Source: Ruegeria sp. SCSIO 43209 (GTDB taxonomy: Bacteria; Pseudomonadota; Alphaproteobacteria; Rhodobacterales; Rhodobacteraceae). From it: 64,000 nucleotides of DNA. The notes below the pieces were generated by a model. It did not search any database. It had not been told where the DNA came from and saw only the letters and a program-made list of their open reading frames with translations. Below, piece after piece: positions 1-8,720 of the stretch (position 1 is the stretch's first letter; every line of letters begins with the position of its first letter). Location of the stretch: assembly GCF_019904295.1 (NCBI RefSeq), contig NZ_CP065359.1:645001-709000 (forward strand), in the 5' to 3' direction. A program made the translations under genes and the position numbers.

Positions 1-134
1 ATCTGTCGATGGATCGTTCTAAGGTTTGCCGGCAACATTCGAATAAAAAGATAATTGGATATCTTCCCTGAACCGCGAATTTGCGCCGAGATACCCTTGG
101 CCATATTCAAATCTGACTGGGTTCGGAGCAGTTC

Positions 135-1733
135 ATGCACAGCTTTTCAGGAAAGTACCCTCGCGGTTTAAGAGAATTCGTTCCTGCGGCACTTTTTTTG
201 GCGGTCCTGGGAACTGCTGGGCATGCGCAACAATGCAGCTCGGCCGGAGACCTGCTTTACATCGGGCGAACACCTGACTCTTCATCCTCATTGTGGTTAT
301 CGCAGACGGAAAGCGGTGCTTTTCGTCTGGAAGCTGCACAGGGCAACACGACCGTTGATACCTGGAGCCGATCTCGGCCCGGAGTTCATCTAAGCTTGTC
401 TCCCTTCGTATCTAATGGATCAGGGGGCGTTCATCGTCTGTTCAAACGCGGAGGGGCACCAAATGGGCGCGACTGTCTGATCGATACGCAAAACCAAAAA
501 AGAGATTGGACGCTGCCGGGTTGGGGTGGTGGCAATGGTGGCGGCGGGGGAGGAAACGGAGGCGGCTCGGGTGGATCCGGCGGTGGCTCTGGCGGTGGCT
601 CTGGGGGCGGCGGCTCGGGTGGATCAGGTGGCGGATTCGGAGGCGGGGGCGGCTTTGGAGGCGGCGGTTCCGGGGGTGGCTTCGGCGGCGGCGGCGGCTC
701 GGGCGGATCCGGTGGTGGCTCTGGTGGCGGATCCGGTGGTGGCTCTGGTGGCGGTTCCGGAGGGTCGGGCGGTGGAATTGGCAACATAGGCGAGACAGGT
801 CGACCCGTTAATCCGCTCTACGTAAGGGGGCGACCTTCGGGCGATGACCAAGCCTGCGTGGCGGATGCGACGGGTAAGCTTGACCCTGCCTTGTGCGATC
901 CGGTTGTCGGCCCTCCGCTGACGGAGGGGCGCGAGTTTGGGCCAGAATCTGTTTGGAATGTATGGACCAATTTCACCTACACAGACATTGAAGACACCCG
1001 TGGAAACAGCGAACTGGATGTGAACGACAGCTTTTTCGAAATTGGGATCGACCGTCTTGTCCAAGAAAACCTCGTGCTTGGTTTGCAGCTTGAATACGAA
1101 AACACTCAGCTGGACGGCTTTCAGGGGCAGTTTTCTCAGGATACTTCGGGATTCGCGATCGGACCCTATTTCGCCTGGCGGATGTCTGAGAGGTGGGTTC
1201 TAAACGGTCTCGCCACGATCGGTCGCTTCTCCACGGATGTGGATGTGCTGGAGCTGAGCGGTGATTTTGATCGCACCCGTTGGCGCGCGAATCTCGAGGC
1301 AATCGGACAATATGAGGCTGGAGCTTACTTAATTCGTCCGTCGATCTCGTTTGATTACTATCATTACAGTGCCGAGGATTACGATCTCACCGGGACGTAT
1401 CTGGGAAATCCAGCCGAGTTTATTGGTGAAATCCAAGAAGCAAAATACAGTGCCCTAACGCCCGAGGTCGAAGTAAGTCGTCCGTTCTTCAATGGCAGCT
1501 CTGTCATTTCACCTTATGCATCGCTCAGCGCGACCTATTGGTTTGAACGCGAGAACTTAGGGGGTGGAACAGTTGCAAACACTGACAATGATGTTGTTTG
1601 GTCAACCCGTTTGGGTGTGAGAGGACGTACAAGCAAGACGGTGTTTCTGGAGGCTTCAATCGGATATCTCGACGTGTTCGAAAGTGATTTTGAAGCGACG
1701 GAAGCTGCAATCTTTCTTTCTGTCAACTTCTAA
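135..1733 (+). CDS. Secreted Gly/Ser-rich protein with autotransporter-like C-terminal beta-barrel
   Basis: The 532-residue product starts with a probable signal peptide (about residues 1-31, ending in GTAGHA before QQ). A short N-terminal domain with Cys34 and Cys114 follows, then an extreme low-complexity stretch of Gly, Ser and a few Phe (about 130-216). A short linker with two more Cys leads to a domain of about 260 residues (about 274-532) rich in alternating aromatic and hydrophobic residues that ends in Phe. Length, position and the terminal Phe fit an autotransporter-type outer-membrane barrel inserted by the BAM machinery. The passenger is unusually small and I recognise no enzymatic domain in it. 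It stands alone, with a strong hairpin just after the stop. A surface or adhesive role is inference. The Gly-rich tract may vary in length between strains. Confidence 0.75.
   Translation: MHSFSGKYPRGLREFVPAALFLAVLGTAGHAQQCSSAGDLLYIGRTPDSSSSLWLSQTESGAFRLEAAQGNTTVDTWSRSRPGVHLSLSPFVSNGSGGVHRLFKRGGAPNGRDCLIDTQNQKRDWTLPGWGGGNGGGGGGNGGGSGGSGGGSGGGSGGGGSGGSGGGFGGGGGFGGGGSGGGFGGGGGSGGSGGGSGGGSGGGSGGGSGGSGGGIGNIGETGRPVNPLYVRGRPSGDDQACVADATGKLDPALCDPVVGPPLTEGREFGPESVWNVWTNFTYTDIEDTRGNSELDVNDSFFEIGIDRLVQENLVLGLQLEYENTQLDGFQGQFSQDTSGFAIGPYFAWRMSERWVLNGLATIGRFSTDVDVLELSGDFDRTRWRANLEAIGQYEAGAYLIRPSISFDYYHYSAEDYDLTGTYLGNPAEFIGEIQEAKYSALTPEVEVSRPFFNGSSVISPYASLSATYWFERENLGGGTVANTDNDVVWSTRLGVRGRTSKTVFLEASIGYLDVFESDFEATEAAIFLSVNF
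702..749 (+). repeat. In-frame 24-bp tandem repeat in the Gly/Ser-rich tract
   Basis: Two exact 24-bp copies lie head to tail (702-725 and 726-749), and a third diverges from 755. Each encodes the octapeptide GGSGGGSG in frame. They sit inside a longer tract of related GGN/TCN codons from about 523 to 780, so slippage or recombination would change length without breaking the frame. Confidence 0.85.
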
Positions 1734-1751
1734 GGCCATCAGGAAGAGCGA

Positions 1752-1777
1752 GCGCCGACCCAGAACCGGGTCGGCGC
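1752..1777. terminator. Hairpin between convergent genes, probable bidirectional terminator
   Basis: A perfect 10-bp GC-rich stem (1752-1761 pairs with 1768-1777) with a 6-base loop lies between the stops of the barrel protein (1733) and the minus-strand molybdenum hydroxylase (1785). There is no long T-run on the plus side. On the minus side a moderately T-rich stretch follows, so termination is better supported for the minus-strand gene. Confidence 0.6.
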
Positions 1778-1784
1778 AAATTGA

Positions 1785-4025
1785 TCATACGAGCAAGTCG
1801 AACTGCTTGTTCAGCGGCAAGCTGCGCGCGCGTTGGCCGGTCAGGTCGAACAGCGCGTTGCCCAAAGCGGGCATCGACGGCGGTGTTCCCGGTTCACCGA
1901 CACCGCCCAGATGTTTGTTGGTCTCGAGTATCCGGACTTCCGTGATCGGTGTGCTTTGCATCCGTAACGCATCATAATCCGGGAAATTATACTGTTCGAC
2001 CTCGCCATCGGCAAAGGTGATCTCTTCTTGAGCGGCGGCAGACAATCCGTAGATCATGCCGCCGATCATCTGCGCTTCGACTGTCGCCGGATCCAAAGCC
2101 AAGCCGACATCGCAGGCGATCCAGGCCTTGTTGATGCGGATGGTGCCGTCATCGTCAACCACTTCGATCACCTGTGCGACCGGAGTGCCAAAGCTGTAGG
2201 CCATTGCCACGCCACGTCCGACACCATCGGGGGTTTTGCCGGTCCAGCCTGACATCTCTTTCACGGCCTCCAGGCACCTCGCAGCCGGGGCGAACTCGGA
2301 CCTTGCCAACTCCAGCCGGAACTCCAGCGGGTCGCGCCCGGCGGCATGGGCCATTTCATCCAGGAAGGTCTCGTGGAAGAAGGCATTATGGCTGTTGCCG
2401 ACCGAGCGCCAGAAGCCCACCGGCACGGACAGATCGGCGACATGACCGCTCATGCGGTAGTTGGGCACCGCGTAGGGCTGGTTAAAAAATCCCTCAACCA
2501 GAACCTTGTCGGGGCCACCGCCTGAGAAACCCGTAACACGTTCAACCGCCTGATGGGTCGGCGATTGCGAGGCGACCTTGCCGTCGATCAGAACGGCCTT
2601 GCCATCCTTCACTGCCCCTCGCATGCGCGCCATCGCGCCGGGGCGGTAGAAATCGTGACGCATATCCTCTTCGCGGCTCCACGTCGTTTGCACAGGGGTG
2701 CCTGGAATGGCCATGGCGACCTTTGTGGCGATCTCGCCGAAATCCAACTCGCCCCGGCGGCCGAAACCGCCGCCCAGATAGGTGGTGTGAATCTCGACGG
2801 CTTCGGTGTCCAGACCGGCGGTGTTGGCTGCGCGGATCTGGATCAGGGTCGGGGCCTGATTGCCGCACCACAGGTCCAGCTTGTTACTGGTATAGAGCGC
2901 CGTGGCGTTCATCGGTTCCATTGTGGCGTGGGCCAGATAGGGCACGGTATATTCTGCCGTAATCTCGGTGGCACCTTCAGGAAGCGTTTCGACATCGCCT
3001 TCATCGCGCATGGTCGAGTTCGGGGCGTCATCAAACGCGTTGGCAATTTGCGCGAATACCGCATCAGTATCGGGCGGATAGGGGGCATCGCCCCAATCCA
3101 CGTCAATCGCCTCGACCGCCTGCATGGCAAGCCAAGTGTTGTTGGCAATCACCGCGACGCCAGTGCCCAGATCGACGATCTTTTCAACGCCGGGCATGGC
3201 TTCTGCAGCACTGGCGTCAAAGCCGTTCATTGCCCCGCCCAGCTTGGGGTTCATGCGGACCGAGGCGAATTTCAGGCCCTCTGGCCTTACATCGATGCCA
3301 AAGGTGGCGGTGCCGGTGGATTTGCCCGGAATGTCGACGCGGGGCAGGGATTTGCCGATCAAACGCCATTCGGACGGATCACGCAGGGAAACCTCGGGCG
3401 GTTCGATCTGGCCTGCGGCCTCGGCCAGTTCGCTATAGGGAATGCGCGTGCCATCCGGGGCAACCACAGCACCATTTTCGGTCATGAGTTGATCGCGATC
3501 GACCCCCAGTTGGTCCGCGGCAGCCTGCTTCAAGGTTTCTCGCGCAGTAGCGCCGGCCATCCGCATCCGTTCGAACCCGTCTTTCATCGAGGTTGAGCCG
3601 CCGGTAACCTGCAGGCTTAACGTTTTGCCCAGAACACCCAGTGCCTCACCCAGATTGTGCTGGAAATCCGAGATGTCATAGCCCTTGCCTGGCAGGCTTT
3701 CCCCCATAAGAGCATGGTTGTAATAGGCGGCAGCAGCAGGTCCGTGCAGCACACGGATTTCGTCCAGCTCAACATCCAGCTCCTCGGCGATCAGTGCTGC
3801 CCAGGTGGTCATAACGCCCTGACCCATTTCAGCGCGGGGGGCGAACAGGGTCACGCCCTGCTGGTCGATCAGAACAAAGGGGCTAAGCGCGGTTTCCCCG
3901 TCACGCGGTTTCAGCGGGTTCGCAGCTGGACGCGTGACGTAGTAGGCACCGAAGGCCACTCCACCTACGATGGCGGCAGATCCGATCAGGAATGTGCGGC
4001 GAACGATTTTACCGATACGTCCCAT
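1785..4025 (-). CDS. Molybdopterin-binding subunit of a xanthine dehydrogenase-family hydroxylase (IorB-like)
   Basis: The 746-residue protein is the large, molybdenum-cofactor subunit of a two-subunit hydroxylase resembling isoquinoline 1-oxidoreductase beta subunit and membrane-bound aldehyde dehydrogenases. The N-terminus has RRTFLIG followed by a hydrophobic segment to about residue 30, which fits a Tat signal or anchor and periplasmic action. Internal family motifs include GGGFGRRGE, and the C-terminal GVGEPGTPP carries the expected catalytic Glu. The gene follows the 2Fe-2S subunit by 3 bp, so the two form one transcription unit. No FAD subunit is present, so electrons probably pass to a cytochrome or other periplasmic acceptor (family knowledge). 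The substrate, an N-heterocycle or an aldehyde, cannot be read from the sequence. Confidence 0.88.
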   Translation of the reverse strand: MGRIGKIVRRTFLIGSAAIVGGVAFGAYYVTRPAANPLKPRDGETALSPFVLIDQQGVTLFAPRAEMGQGVMTTWAALIAEELDVELDEIRVLHGPAAAAYYNHALMGESLPGKGYDISDFQHNLGEALGVLGKTLSLQVTGGSTSMKDGFERMRMAGATARETLKQAAADQLGVDRDQLMTENGAVVAPDGTRIPYSELAEAAGQIEPPEVSLRDPSEWRLIGKSLPRVDIPGKSTGTATFGIDVRPEGLKFASVRMNPKLGGAMNGFDASAAEAMPGVEKIVDLGTGVAVIANNTWLAMQAVEAIDVDWGDAPYPPDTDAVFAQIANAFDDAPNSTMRDEGDVETLPEGATEITAEYTVPYLAHATMEPMNATALYTSNKLDLWCGNQAPTLIQIRAANTAGLDTEAVEIHTTYLGGGFGRRGELDFGEIATKVAMAIPGTPVQTTWSREEDMRHDFYRPGAMARMRGAVKDGKAVLIDGKVASQSPTHQAVERVTGFSGGGPDKVLVEGFFNQPYAVPNYRMSGHVADLSVPVGFWRSVGNSHNAFFHETFLDEMAHAAGRDPLEFRLELARSEFAPAARCLEAVKEMSGWTGKTPDGVGRGVAMAYSFGTPVAQVIEVVDDDGTIRINKAWIACDVGLALDPATVEAQMIGGMIYGLSAAAQEEITFADGEVEQYNFPDYDALRMQSTPITEVRILETNKHLGGVGEPGTPPSMPALGNALFDLTGQRARSLPLNKQFDLLV

Positions 4026-4028
4026 GGC

Positions 4029-4493
4029 TCAAGCCTCCTTCAACTTGGCAGCGGCATCATGGATGGCCGCGCGGATGCGAGGATAGGTGCCACAGCGGCA
4101 AAGGTTGCCTTGCATCGCATCGTCGATGTCTTCGTCCGTTGGGGCCGGGTTTTCAGCCAGTAGCGATGCGGCCTGCATGATCTGGCCCGACTGGCAGTAA
4201 CCACATTGGGCCACTTGGTGGTCAACCCAGGCCTTCTGGATCGTTGCCATGGCGTCAGGCGTGCCAAGCCCCTCGATCGTGGTGACATCACCCCAAACAT
4301 CCGAGAGCGCTACCTGGCAGGACCGCACGGCCTCACCATCAATATGAACGGTGCAGGCACCGCAGGCAGCCACACCACAGCCGAACTTGGTACCGGTTAG
4401 TCCAACCTCATCACGCAGAACCCATAACAAGGGCACATCATCAGGCAGATCAACCTGATGGGTCTTTCCGTTGATCTTAAGGGCCGTCGCCAT
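4029..4493 (-). CDS. (2Fe-2S)-binding subunit of molybdenum hydroxylase (IorA-like)
   Basis: The 154-residue protein is a small iron-sulfur subunit that relays electrons from the molybdenum centre. The N-terminal ferredoxin-like fold shows [15 protein letters not shown] with a later Cys (VRSC), the plant-type 2Fe-2S ligands. The C-terminal helical domain shows CGYCQSGQ and CRCGTY, the second 2Fe-2S site. Both clusters therefore look intact. The start is supported by a GAGAGG Shine-Dalgarno sequence just upstream. It is the first gene of the operon and is divergent from a TetR regulator 99 bp away. Repeats in the shared intergenic region suggest that regulator controls it (inference). Confidence 0.9.
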   Translation of the reverse strand: MATALKINGKTHQVDLPDDVPLLWVLRDEVGLTGTKFGCGVAACGACTVHIDGEAVRSCQVALSDVWGDVTTIEGLGTPDAMATIQKAWVDHQVAQCGYCQSGQIMQAASLLAENPAPTDEDIDDAMQGNLCRCGTYPRIRAAIHDAAAKLKEA

Positions 4494-4522
4494 GGCGCAC
4501 CTCTCTTAGCTTTGGCTGGTTT

Positions 4523-4582
4523 CTGACATAATTAATGAAATGTGTCAGCTTGTCAATTGACAAAATGAACAAGAAGTGTCAG
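4523..4582. promoter_or_regulatory. Candidate TetR operator region (TGTCA repeats and 14-bp palindrome)
   Basis: The 99-bp divergent intergenic region contains a perfect palindrome TTGTCAATTGACAA at 4550-4563. It also has the inverted pair CTGACA (4523-4528) and TGTCAG (4543-4548), and another TGTCAG at 4577-4582 directly before the regulator's Shine-Dalgarno site. Such symmetric, clustered half-sites between a tetR gene and its divergent target are typical operators. The binding itself is inferred. Confidence 0.6.
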
Positions 4583-4592
4583 AGGTTCTCGC

Positions 4593-5171
4593 ATGACGAG
4601 TGTAAGTGAAGATTCCAAGACAGCGGCCATTCTGAAATCGGCATTTCAGGCCTTTGCGACCTATGGGTTTAAGAAAACTTCGATGGATGACATTGCCAAA
4701 GGGGCAGGGATGTCCCGGCCTGCGGTCTATCTGCATTTCAAGAATAAAGAGGCCATCGTTCGCGAACTGACGCAGTTTTATTATGGCGAGAAAGTCACCC
4801 TAGTCGCTGAAGCCTTGGCCAGCGAAGGTCCTTTGCCTCAGATCCTCGCGCAGGCGATCGAGGCGCAATCAAGCGGGATGGCTGATATTTTGGCCTCACC
4901 TCATGGGCTTGAAATGCTGGACGCGACCAAATCCATGTCGACGGATATCGTTCAGGAGGGTGAGGCCAAATTGACGCGACTTTACGCCGAATGGTTACGG
5001 CGCGAGGATGCGGCAGGTCGCGCGCATTTGCCTGTCGGCCCGGATGAGGCCGCAAAGACAATCACCACATCGCTGAAGGGCGTCAAGATGACAGCCTCCA
5101 GCGCTGAAGAGTTCGAACAAGGCATTTTGCAACTGGCCATGCTTTTGGGCGCGGCGCTTGAGGTCAGGTGA
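4593..5171 (+). CDS. TetR/AcrR-family transcriptional regulator
   Basis: The 192-residue protein has the typical TetR N-terminal helix-turn-helix at about residues 10-60 (for example TSMDDIAKGAGMSRPAVYLHF). A divergent helical C-terminal ligand domain follows, whose effector cannot be named. Start ATG 4593 has AGAGG 7 bases upstream. Its position divergent from the molybdenum hydroxylase operon suggests it represses that operon and perhaps itself through the repeats in the gap. Its last 8 bases overlap the 3' end of the convergent kynureninase gene. Confidence 0.9.
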   Translation: MTSVSEDSKTAAILKSAFQAFATYGFKKTSMDDIAKGAGMSRPAVYLHFKNKEAIVRELTQFYYGEKVTLVAEALASEGPLPQILAQAIEAQSSGMADILASPHGLEMLDATKSMSTDIVQEGEAKLTRLYAEWLRREDAAGRAHLPVGPDEAAKTITTSLKGVKMTASSAEEFEQGILQLAMLLGAALEVR

Positions 5172-6357
5172 CGCGCAGACGAACTTTGTATTCCGGTTTG
5201 TCCCACAGATTGTTGGTTATGATATCGGCCAGAATTTGGGCGGCCTGTTCTACATCCCCTTCATCGACATATAGCGGTGTAAAGCCAAACCGCATGATAT
5301 CGGGCGCTCGGAAATCGCCGATCACGCCACGCGCGATCAAAGCCTGCATGGCAGCGTAACCTTCATCAAAATGAAACGAGACTTGACTTCCGCGCTGGGC
5401 TGGATCGCGGGGGCTTGCGAGTGTCAATCCCGGGCAGGTAGCCTCAACCCGGGTTATGAACAATTCGGTCAATTCGATAGACTTGGCGCGCACATCGGCC
5501 ATTTTAGCCATGTCCCAGATATCCATCGCTGCCGACAGCGCTGCCATCTGAATGACCGGAGGGGTTCCGACCCGCATCCTCTCTATTCCCGCGCCGGGGC
5601 GATAGTCGAGATCGAAGGCAAAGGGGGCTTCATGCCCCAACCAGCCCGAAAGCGCCGGGCGCACGCGATCCGACAGACGCGGAGCGACATAGACGAACGC
5701 TGGCGCACCGGGACCGCCATTGAGGTACTTATACGTGCAGCCAACAGCGAAATCCGCGTTGCAACCGGACAGATCGACCGGGATTGCCCCCGCAGAATGG
5801 GCAAGGTCCCAGACGGTCACGACACCGTTCGCGTGGGCCAGTTCGGTCAAAGCCTTCATGTCATGCATACGGCCGGAACGATAATCGACCTCGGTCAGCA
5901 TCAGAACGGCGACCTCTTCGGTGATATGTGCAGCGACGTTTTCGGGATCGACCACGCGCAGTTCATAATCCGTCCCCAGTGATCGCAACAGCCCATCTGC
6001 CATGTAAAGATCCGACGGGAAGTTGCCGTTGTCCGACAGGACGACCTTGCGGGTCGGGTTCAGTTCCAGCGCTGAGGCGACCGCCTGATAAACCTTGATC
6101 GACAGAGTATCGCCCACCACGACGCTGCCGGGCTCTGCCCCGATCAGCCGTCCGATCCGATCCCCCAGGCCGGTCGGCATACCCATCCACCCGGCTTTGT
6201 TCCAGCCGGTGATCAGCAACTGACCCCATTCGTCCTTCATCATGCTTCCTACACGGTCACCGGCTGATTTCGGCAACGGGCCCAGAGAGTTACCGTCGAG
6301 ATAAAGAATGCCCTCGGGCAGGTGAAACATGGATTTGGTTTTGGCGAAATCGGTCAT
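5164..6357 (-). CDS. kynU: Kynureninase
   Basis: This PLP-dependent enzyme cleaves kynurenine (or 3-hydroxykynurenine) to (hydroxy)anthranilate and alanine in tryptophan breakdown. The family features are clear: the N-terminal YLDGNSLGPLP, the WDLAHSAGA stretch that contacts PLP, and CTYKYLNGGPG with the Schiff-base Lys. I place the start at ATG 6357 (397 residues, the usual length). The open frame extends to 6774, but the extra 139 residues resemble antisense of the neighbouring gene, not kynureninase. No tryptophan 2,3-dioxygenase or formamidase gene is adjacent. The 3' end overlaps the convergent tetR by 8 bp. Confidence 0.92.
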   Translation of the reverse strand: MTDFAKTKSMFHLPEGILYLDGNSLGPLPKSAGDRVGSMMKDEWGQLLITGWNKAGWMGMPTGLGDRIGRLIGAEPGSVVVGDTLSIKVYQAVASALELNPTRKVVLSDNGNFPSDLYMADGLLRSLGTDYELRVVDPENVAAHITEEVAVLMLTEVDYRSGRMHDMKALTELAHANGVVTVWDLAHSAGAIPVDLSGCNADFAVGCTYKYLNGGPGAPAFVYVAPRLSDRVRPALSGWLGHEAPFAFDLDYRPGAGIERMRVGTPPVIQMAALSAAMDIWDMAKMADVRAKSIELTELFITRVEATCPGLTLASPRDPAQRGSQVSFHFDEGYAAMQALIARGVIGDFRAPDIMRFGFTPLYVDEGDVEQAAQILADIITNNLWDKPEYKVRLRVT

Positions 6358-6553
6358 GGCGAGGCTTTGTCTTTCTGAAACAGTCAGGTTGTAACTGGCT
6401 ATCTGATCCCGTTGTGTCTGTCTATTGGTGCGGGTTGTCCAGCGCCCTGGGTCGATGCGACACCCTGCGCTTTTGCCAATGCGGTCAGAAAACGATAGGA
6501 GAGCGATCAGAAGCGACATCTGCCACCATGTGTCGCCGCGTGAAGGGACAGCC

Positions 6554-7003
6554 ATGCGCCTGATCGACATACCACCTGTTTGGCTTGTGGGCTTTGCCTT
6601 GCTCGCCTGGGTCCAGGCGCGCGTGTTGCCGCTGGGGTTGTCTCTGGATGGAGCGGTGACAGATCTGCTCAGCGGCATACTGATCGGTGGCGGTATCATT
6701 CTGGCCGTGATGGCGGTGATTGAGTTCCGCCGGCACAAAACCACGGTCTTTCCGCACGAAACACCCTCGACCATGGTGCAGACCGGGATTTACAAGCGCA
6801 GCCGCAATCCTATCTATGTGGGCGATGCGCTGATCCTGACTGGGCTGATCCTGCGTTTTGACGCGGTGTTGTCGCTGGTGCTGATCCCAGTTTTTGTCTG
6901 GGTGCTGGAACGCCGCTTTATCATACCCGAGGAAGACCGTCTGCGCCGCACATTCCGCGCCGATTTCGCCCGGTATGAACGCAAGACCAGACGATGGATA
7001 TAA
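6554..7003 (+). CDS. Isoprenylcysteine carboxyl methyltransferase-family membrane protein
   Basis: The 149-residue protein has about four hydrophobic segments and the C-terminal signature of the ICMT/phospholipid methyltransferase (PEMT-like) group: SRNPIYVGD, then an ERRFIIPEED stretch and a basic tail (RYERKTRRWI). These bacterial relatives are predicted S-adenosylmethionine-dependent methyltransferases at the membrane, with usually unknown substrates. ATG 6554 with GAAGGGA upstream is preferred over an earlier in-frame start at 6425, because the extra residues are not family-like and would reach into the kynU promoter. It is divergent from kynU with a gap of about 196 bp. Confidence 0.8.
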   Translation: MRLIDIPPVWLVGFALLAWVQARVLPLGLSLDGAVTDLLSGILIGGGIILAVMAVIEFRRHKTTVFPHETPSTMVQTGIYKRSRNPIYVGDALILTGLILRFDAVLSLVLIPVFVWVLERRFIIPEEDRLRRTFRADFARYERKTRRWI

Positions 7004-7135
7004 GGGTGTGGTCATCATGACACAGCGTCATAATTGCTGCGCTTGCGAAATAATCTTGCGCAGGATACATGTCTGCTTGTCATTCTATGCCGAACACCCA
7101 CCTGGCCTGAATCAAAAATTAGGGGGAACCGACTG

Positions 7136-8707
7136 GTGAAAATTGGGACGCCAAAGGAAACGTACAAGGGCGAGAACCGGGTCGCGATGACTCCGGACTC
7201 GGCTGTGCAGTTGCAGAAACTGGGCTATGAGTGCCTGATCGAAAAGGGCGCAGGCGCTGCTGCGGGGTTTTCGGACGCCGCTTATGAAGCCGCAGGCGTT
7301 GAGGTCATGAAGACCGCCGCCTCGCTTTGGAAGGCGGCGGATATTATTGCCAAGGTGCGTCAGCCCGATGCCACCGAACTGAAGCGTCTGACCAAGGATA
7401 AGACCCTGATTTCCTTCTTTAACCCGGCTGGGAATGAAGATGGGATGGAGGCCGCCAAATCCAAGGGCGCGACCGTGATCGCGATGGAGATGGTCCCGCG
7501 TATCTCGCGCGCGCAGAAGATGGACGCGCTGTCTTCGATGGCCAATATCGCCGGGTACCGTGCTGTGATCGAGGCAGGCAACAACTTTGGCCGTTTCTTC
7601 ACCGGTCAGGTGACGGCGGCCGGTAAGGTGCCGCCTGCCAAGGTGCTGATCGTTGGTGCTGGTGTGGCTGGTCTGGCCGCGATTGGGACCTCAACCTCGC
7701 TGGGTGCGATCACCTATGCGTTCGACGTGCGCCCCGAAGTGGCCGAGCAGGTCGAATCCATGGGGGCTGAGTTCGTCTATCTGGATTTTGAGGAAGAACA
7801 GCAGGACGGTGCATCGACTGGTGGCTACGCATCGGTCCAGTCGGAAGAATTCCGCAACGCCCAGCTTGCCAAGTTCCGGGAACTGGCACCCGAGATGGAC
7901 ATCGTCATCACCACGGCACTGATACCCAACCGTGAGGCACCTGAGCTTTGGACCAAAGATATGGTCGAGAGCATGAAGCCGGGTTCGGTCATCGTTGACC
8001 TTGCAGCGGAAAAGGGCGGCAACTGTAAATTGACGGTGCCGGATGAGAAGATCGTGACCGACAATGGCGTGACCATCATCGGCTATACCGACTTCCCCAG
8101 CCGGATGGCGGCGCAGTCATCGTCTCTTTACGCGACCAATATCCGTCACATGATGGCTGACCTGACACCCGAGAAGGACGGCAAGGTCAATCACGACATG
8201 GAAGATGACGTGATCCGTGGCGCGACCGTGACCCATGAGGGCGAGATCACCTTCCCGCCACCGCCGCCCAAGGTGCAGGCGATTGCGGCACAGCCTAAGG
8301 CCGAGGTCAAGGAACTGACGCCGGAAGAGAAAAGGGCGCAGGAAATCGCGGCCTTCAAAGCGCAGACCAAGCAACAGTTCACGTTGCTGGGCGTCGGCGG
8401 TGCGTTGATGTTGCTGGTGGGGTTGATCGCTCCGGCCAGCTTCATGCAGCATTTCATCGTTTTTGTGCTGGCGATCTTTGTGGGCTTCCAGGTGATCTGG
8501 AATGTGAGCCATAGCCTGCACACACCACTGATGGCGATCACCAACGCGATCTCTTCGATCATTATCGTTGGAGCCTTGATGCAGATCGGATCGGGGTCGT
8601 TCCTGGTCATTCTGCTGGCGGCGCTGTCAGTCTTCATGGCCGGAATCAACATCTTCGGCGGCTTCCTCGTAACCCGGCGCATGCTCGCCATGTTCCAGAA
8701 ATCTTAA
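7136..8707 (+). CDS. pntA: NAD(P) transhydrogenase subunit alpha
   Basis: This is the alpha subunit of the proton-translocating transhydrogenase, which uses the proton gradient to reduce NADP+ with NADH at the inner membrane. The GTG start at 7136 follows AGGGGGA with an 8-base spacer and gives 523 residues beginning VKIGTPKE (first residue read as Met). The NAD-binding domain I has [13 protein letters not shown] Pro-rich linker follows (PPPPPKV), then four hydrophobic helices from about residue 414 to the end, the alpha-2 domain fused as in E. coli. pntB follows after 13 bp. The open frame extends upstream to 7034 without family similarity. Confidence 0.95.
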   Translation: MKIGTPKETYKGENRVAMTPDSAVQLQKLGYECLIEKGAGAAAGFSDAAYEAAGVEVMKTAASLWKAADIIAKVRQPDATELKRLTKDKTLISFFNPAGNEDGMEAAKSKGATVIAMEMVPRISRAQKMDALSSMANIAGYRAVIEAGNNFGRFFTGQVTAAGKVPPAKVLIVGAGVAGLAAIGTSTSLGAITYAFDVRPEVAEQVESMGAEFVYLDFEEEQQDGASTGGYASVQSEEFRNAQLAKFRELAPEMDIVITTALIPNREAPELWTKDMVESMKPGSVIVDLAAEKGGNCKLTVPDEKIVTDNGVTIIGYTDFPSRMAAQSSSLYATNIRHMMADLTPEKDGKVNHDMEDDVIRGATVTHEGEITFPPPPPKVQAIAAQPKAEVKELTPEEKRAQEIAAFKAQTKQQFTLLGVGGALMLLVGLIAPASFMQHFIVFVLAIFVGFQVIWNVSHSLHTPLMAITNAISSIIIVGALMQIGSGSFLVILLAALSVFMAGINIFGGFLVTRRMLAMFQKS

Positions 8708-8720
8708 GGAGGCCGGGCAC

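Noticed and set aside
431..787. Minus-strand proline-rich frame of 118 codons opposite the Gly-rich tract
   Set aside because: It is the complement of GGN codons (giving Pro) in the barrel-protein gene; such frames arise automatically from the repeat and have no start signal.
4029..4493. Possible three-subunit xanthine dehydrogenase
   Set aside because: No FAD-binding subunit gene is adjacent; only the 2Fe-2S and molybdenum subunits are present, fitting the IorAB type.
6358..6774. N-terminal extension of kynureninase by 139 residues
   Set aside because: The extra part overlaps the divergent methyltransferase gene and does not resemble kynureninase; the internal ATG at 6357 gives the usual length.
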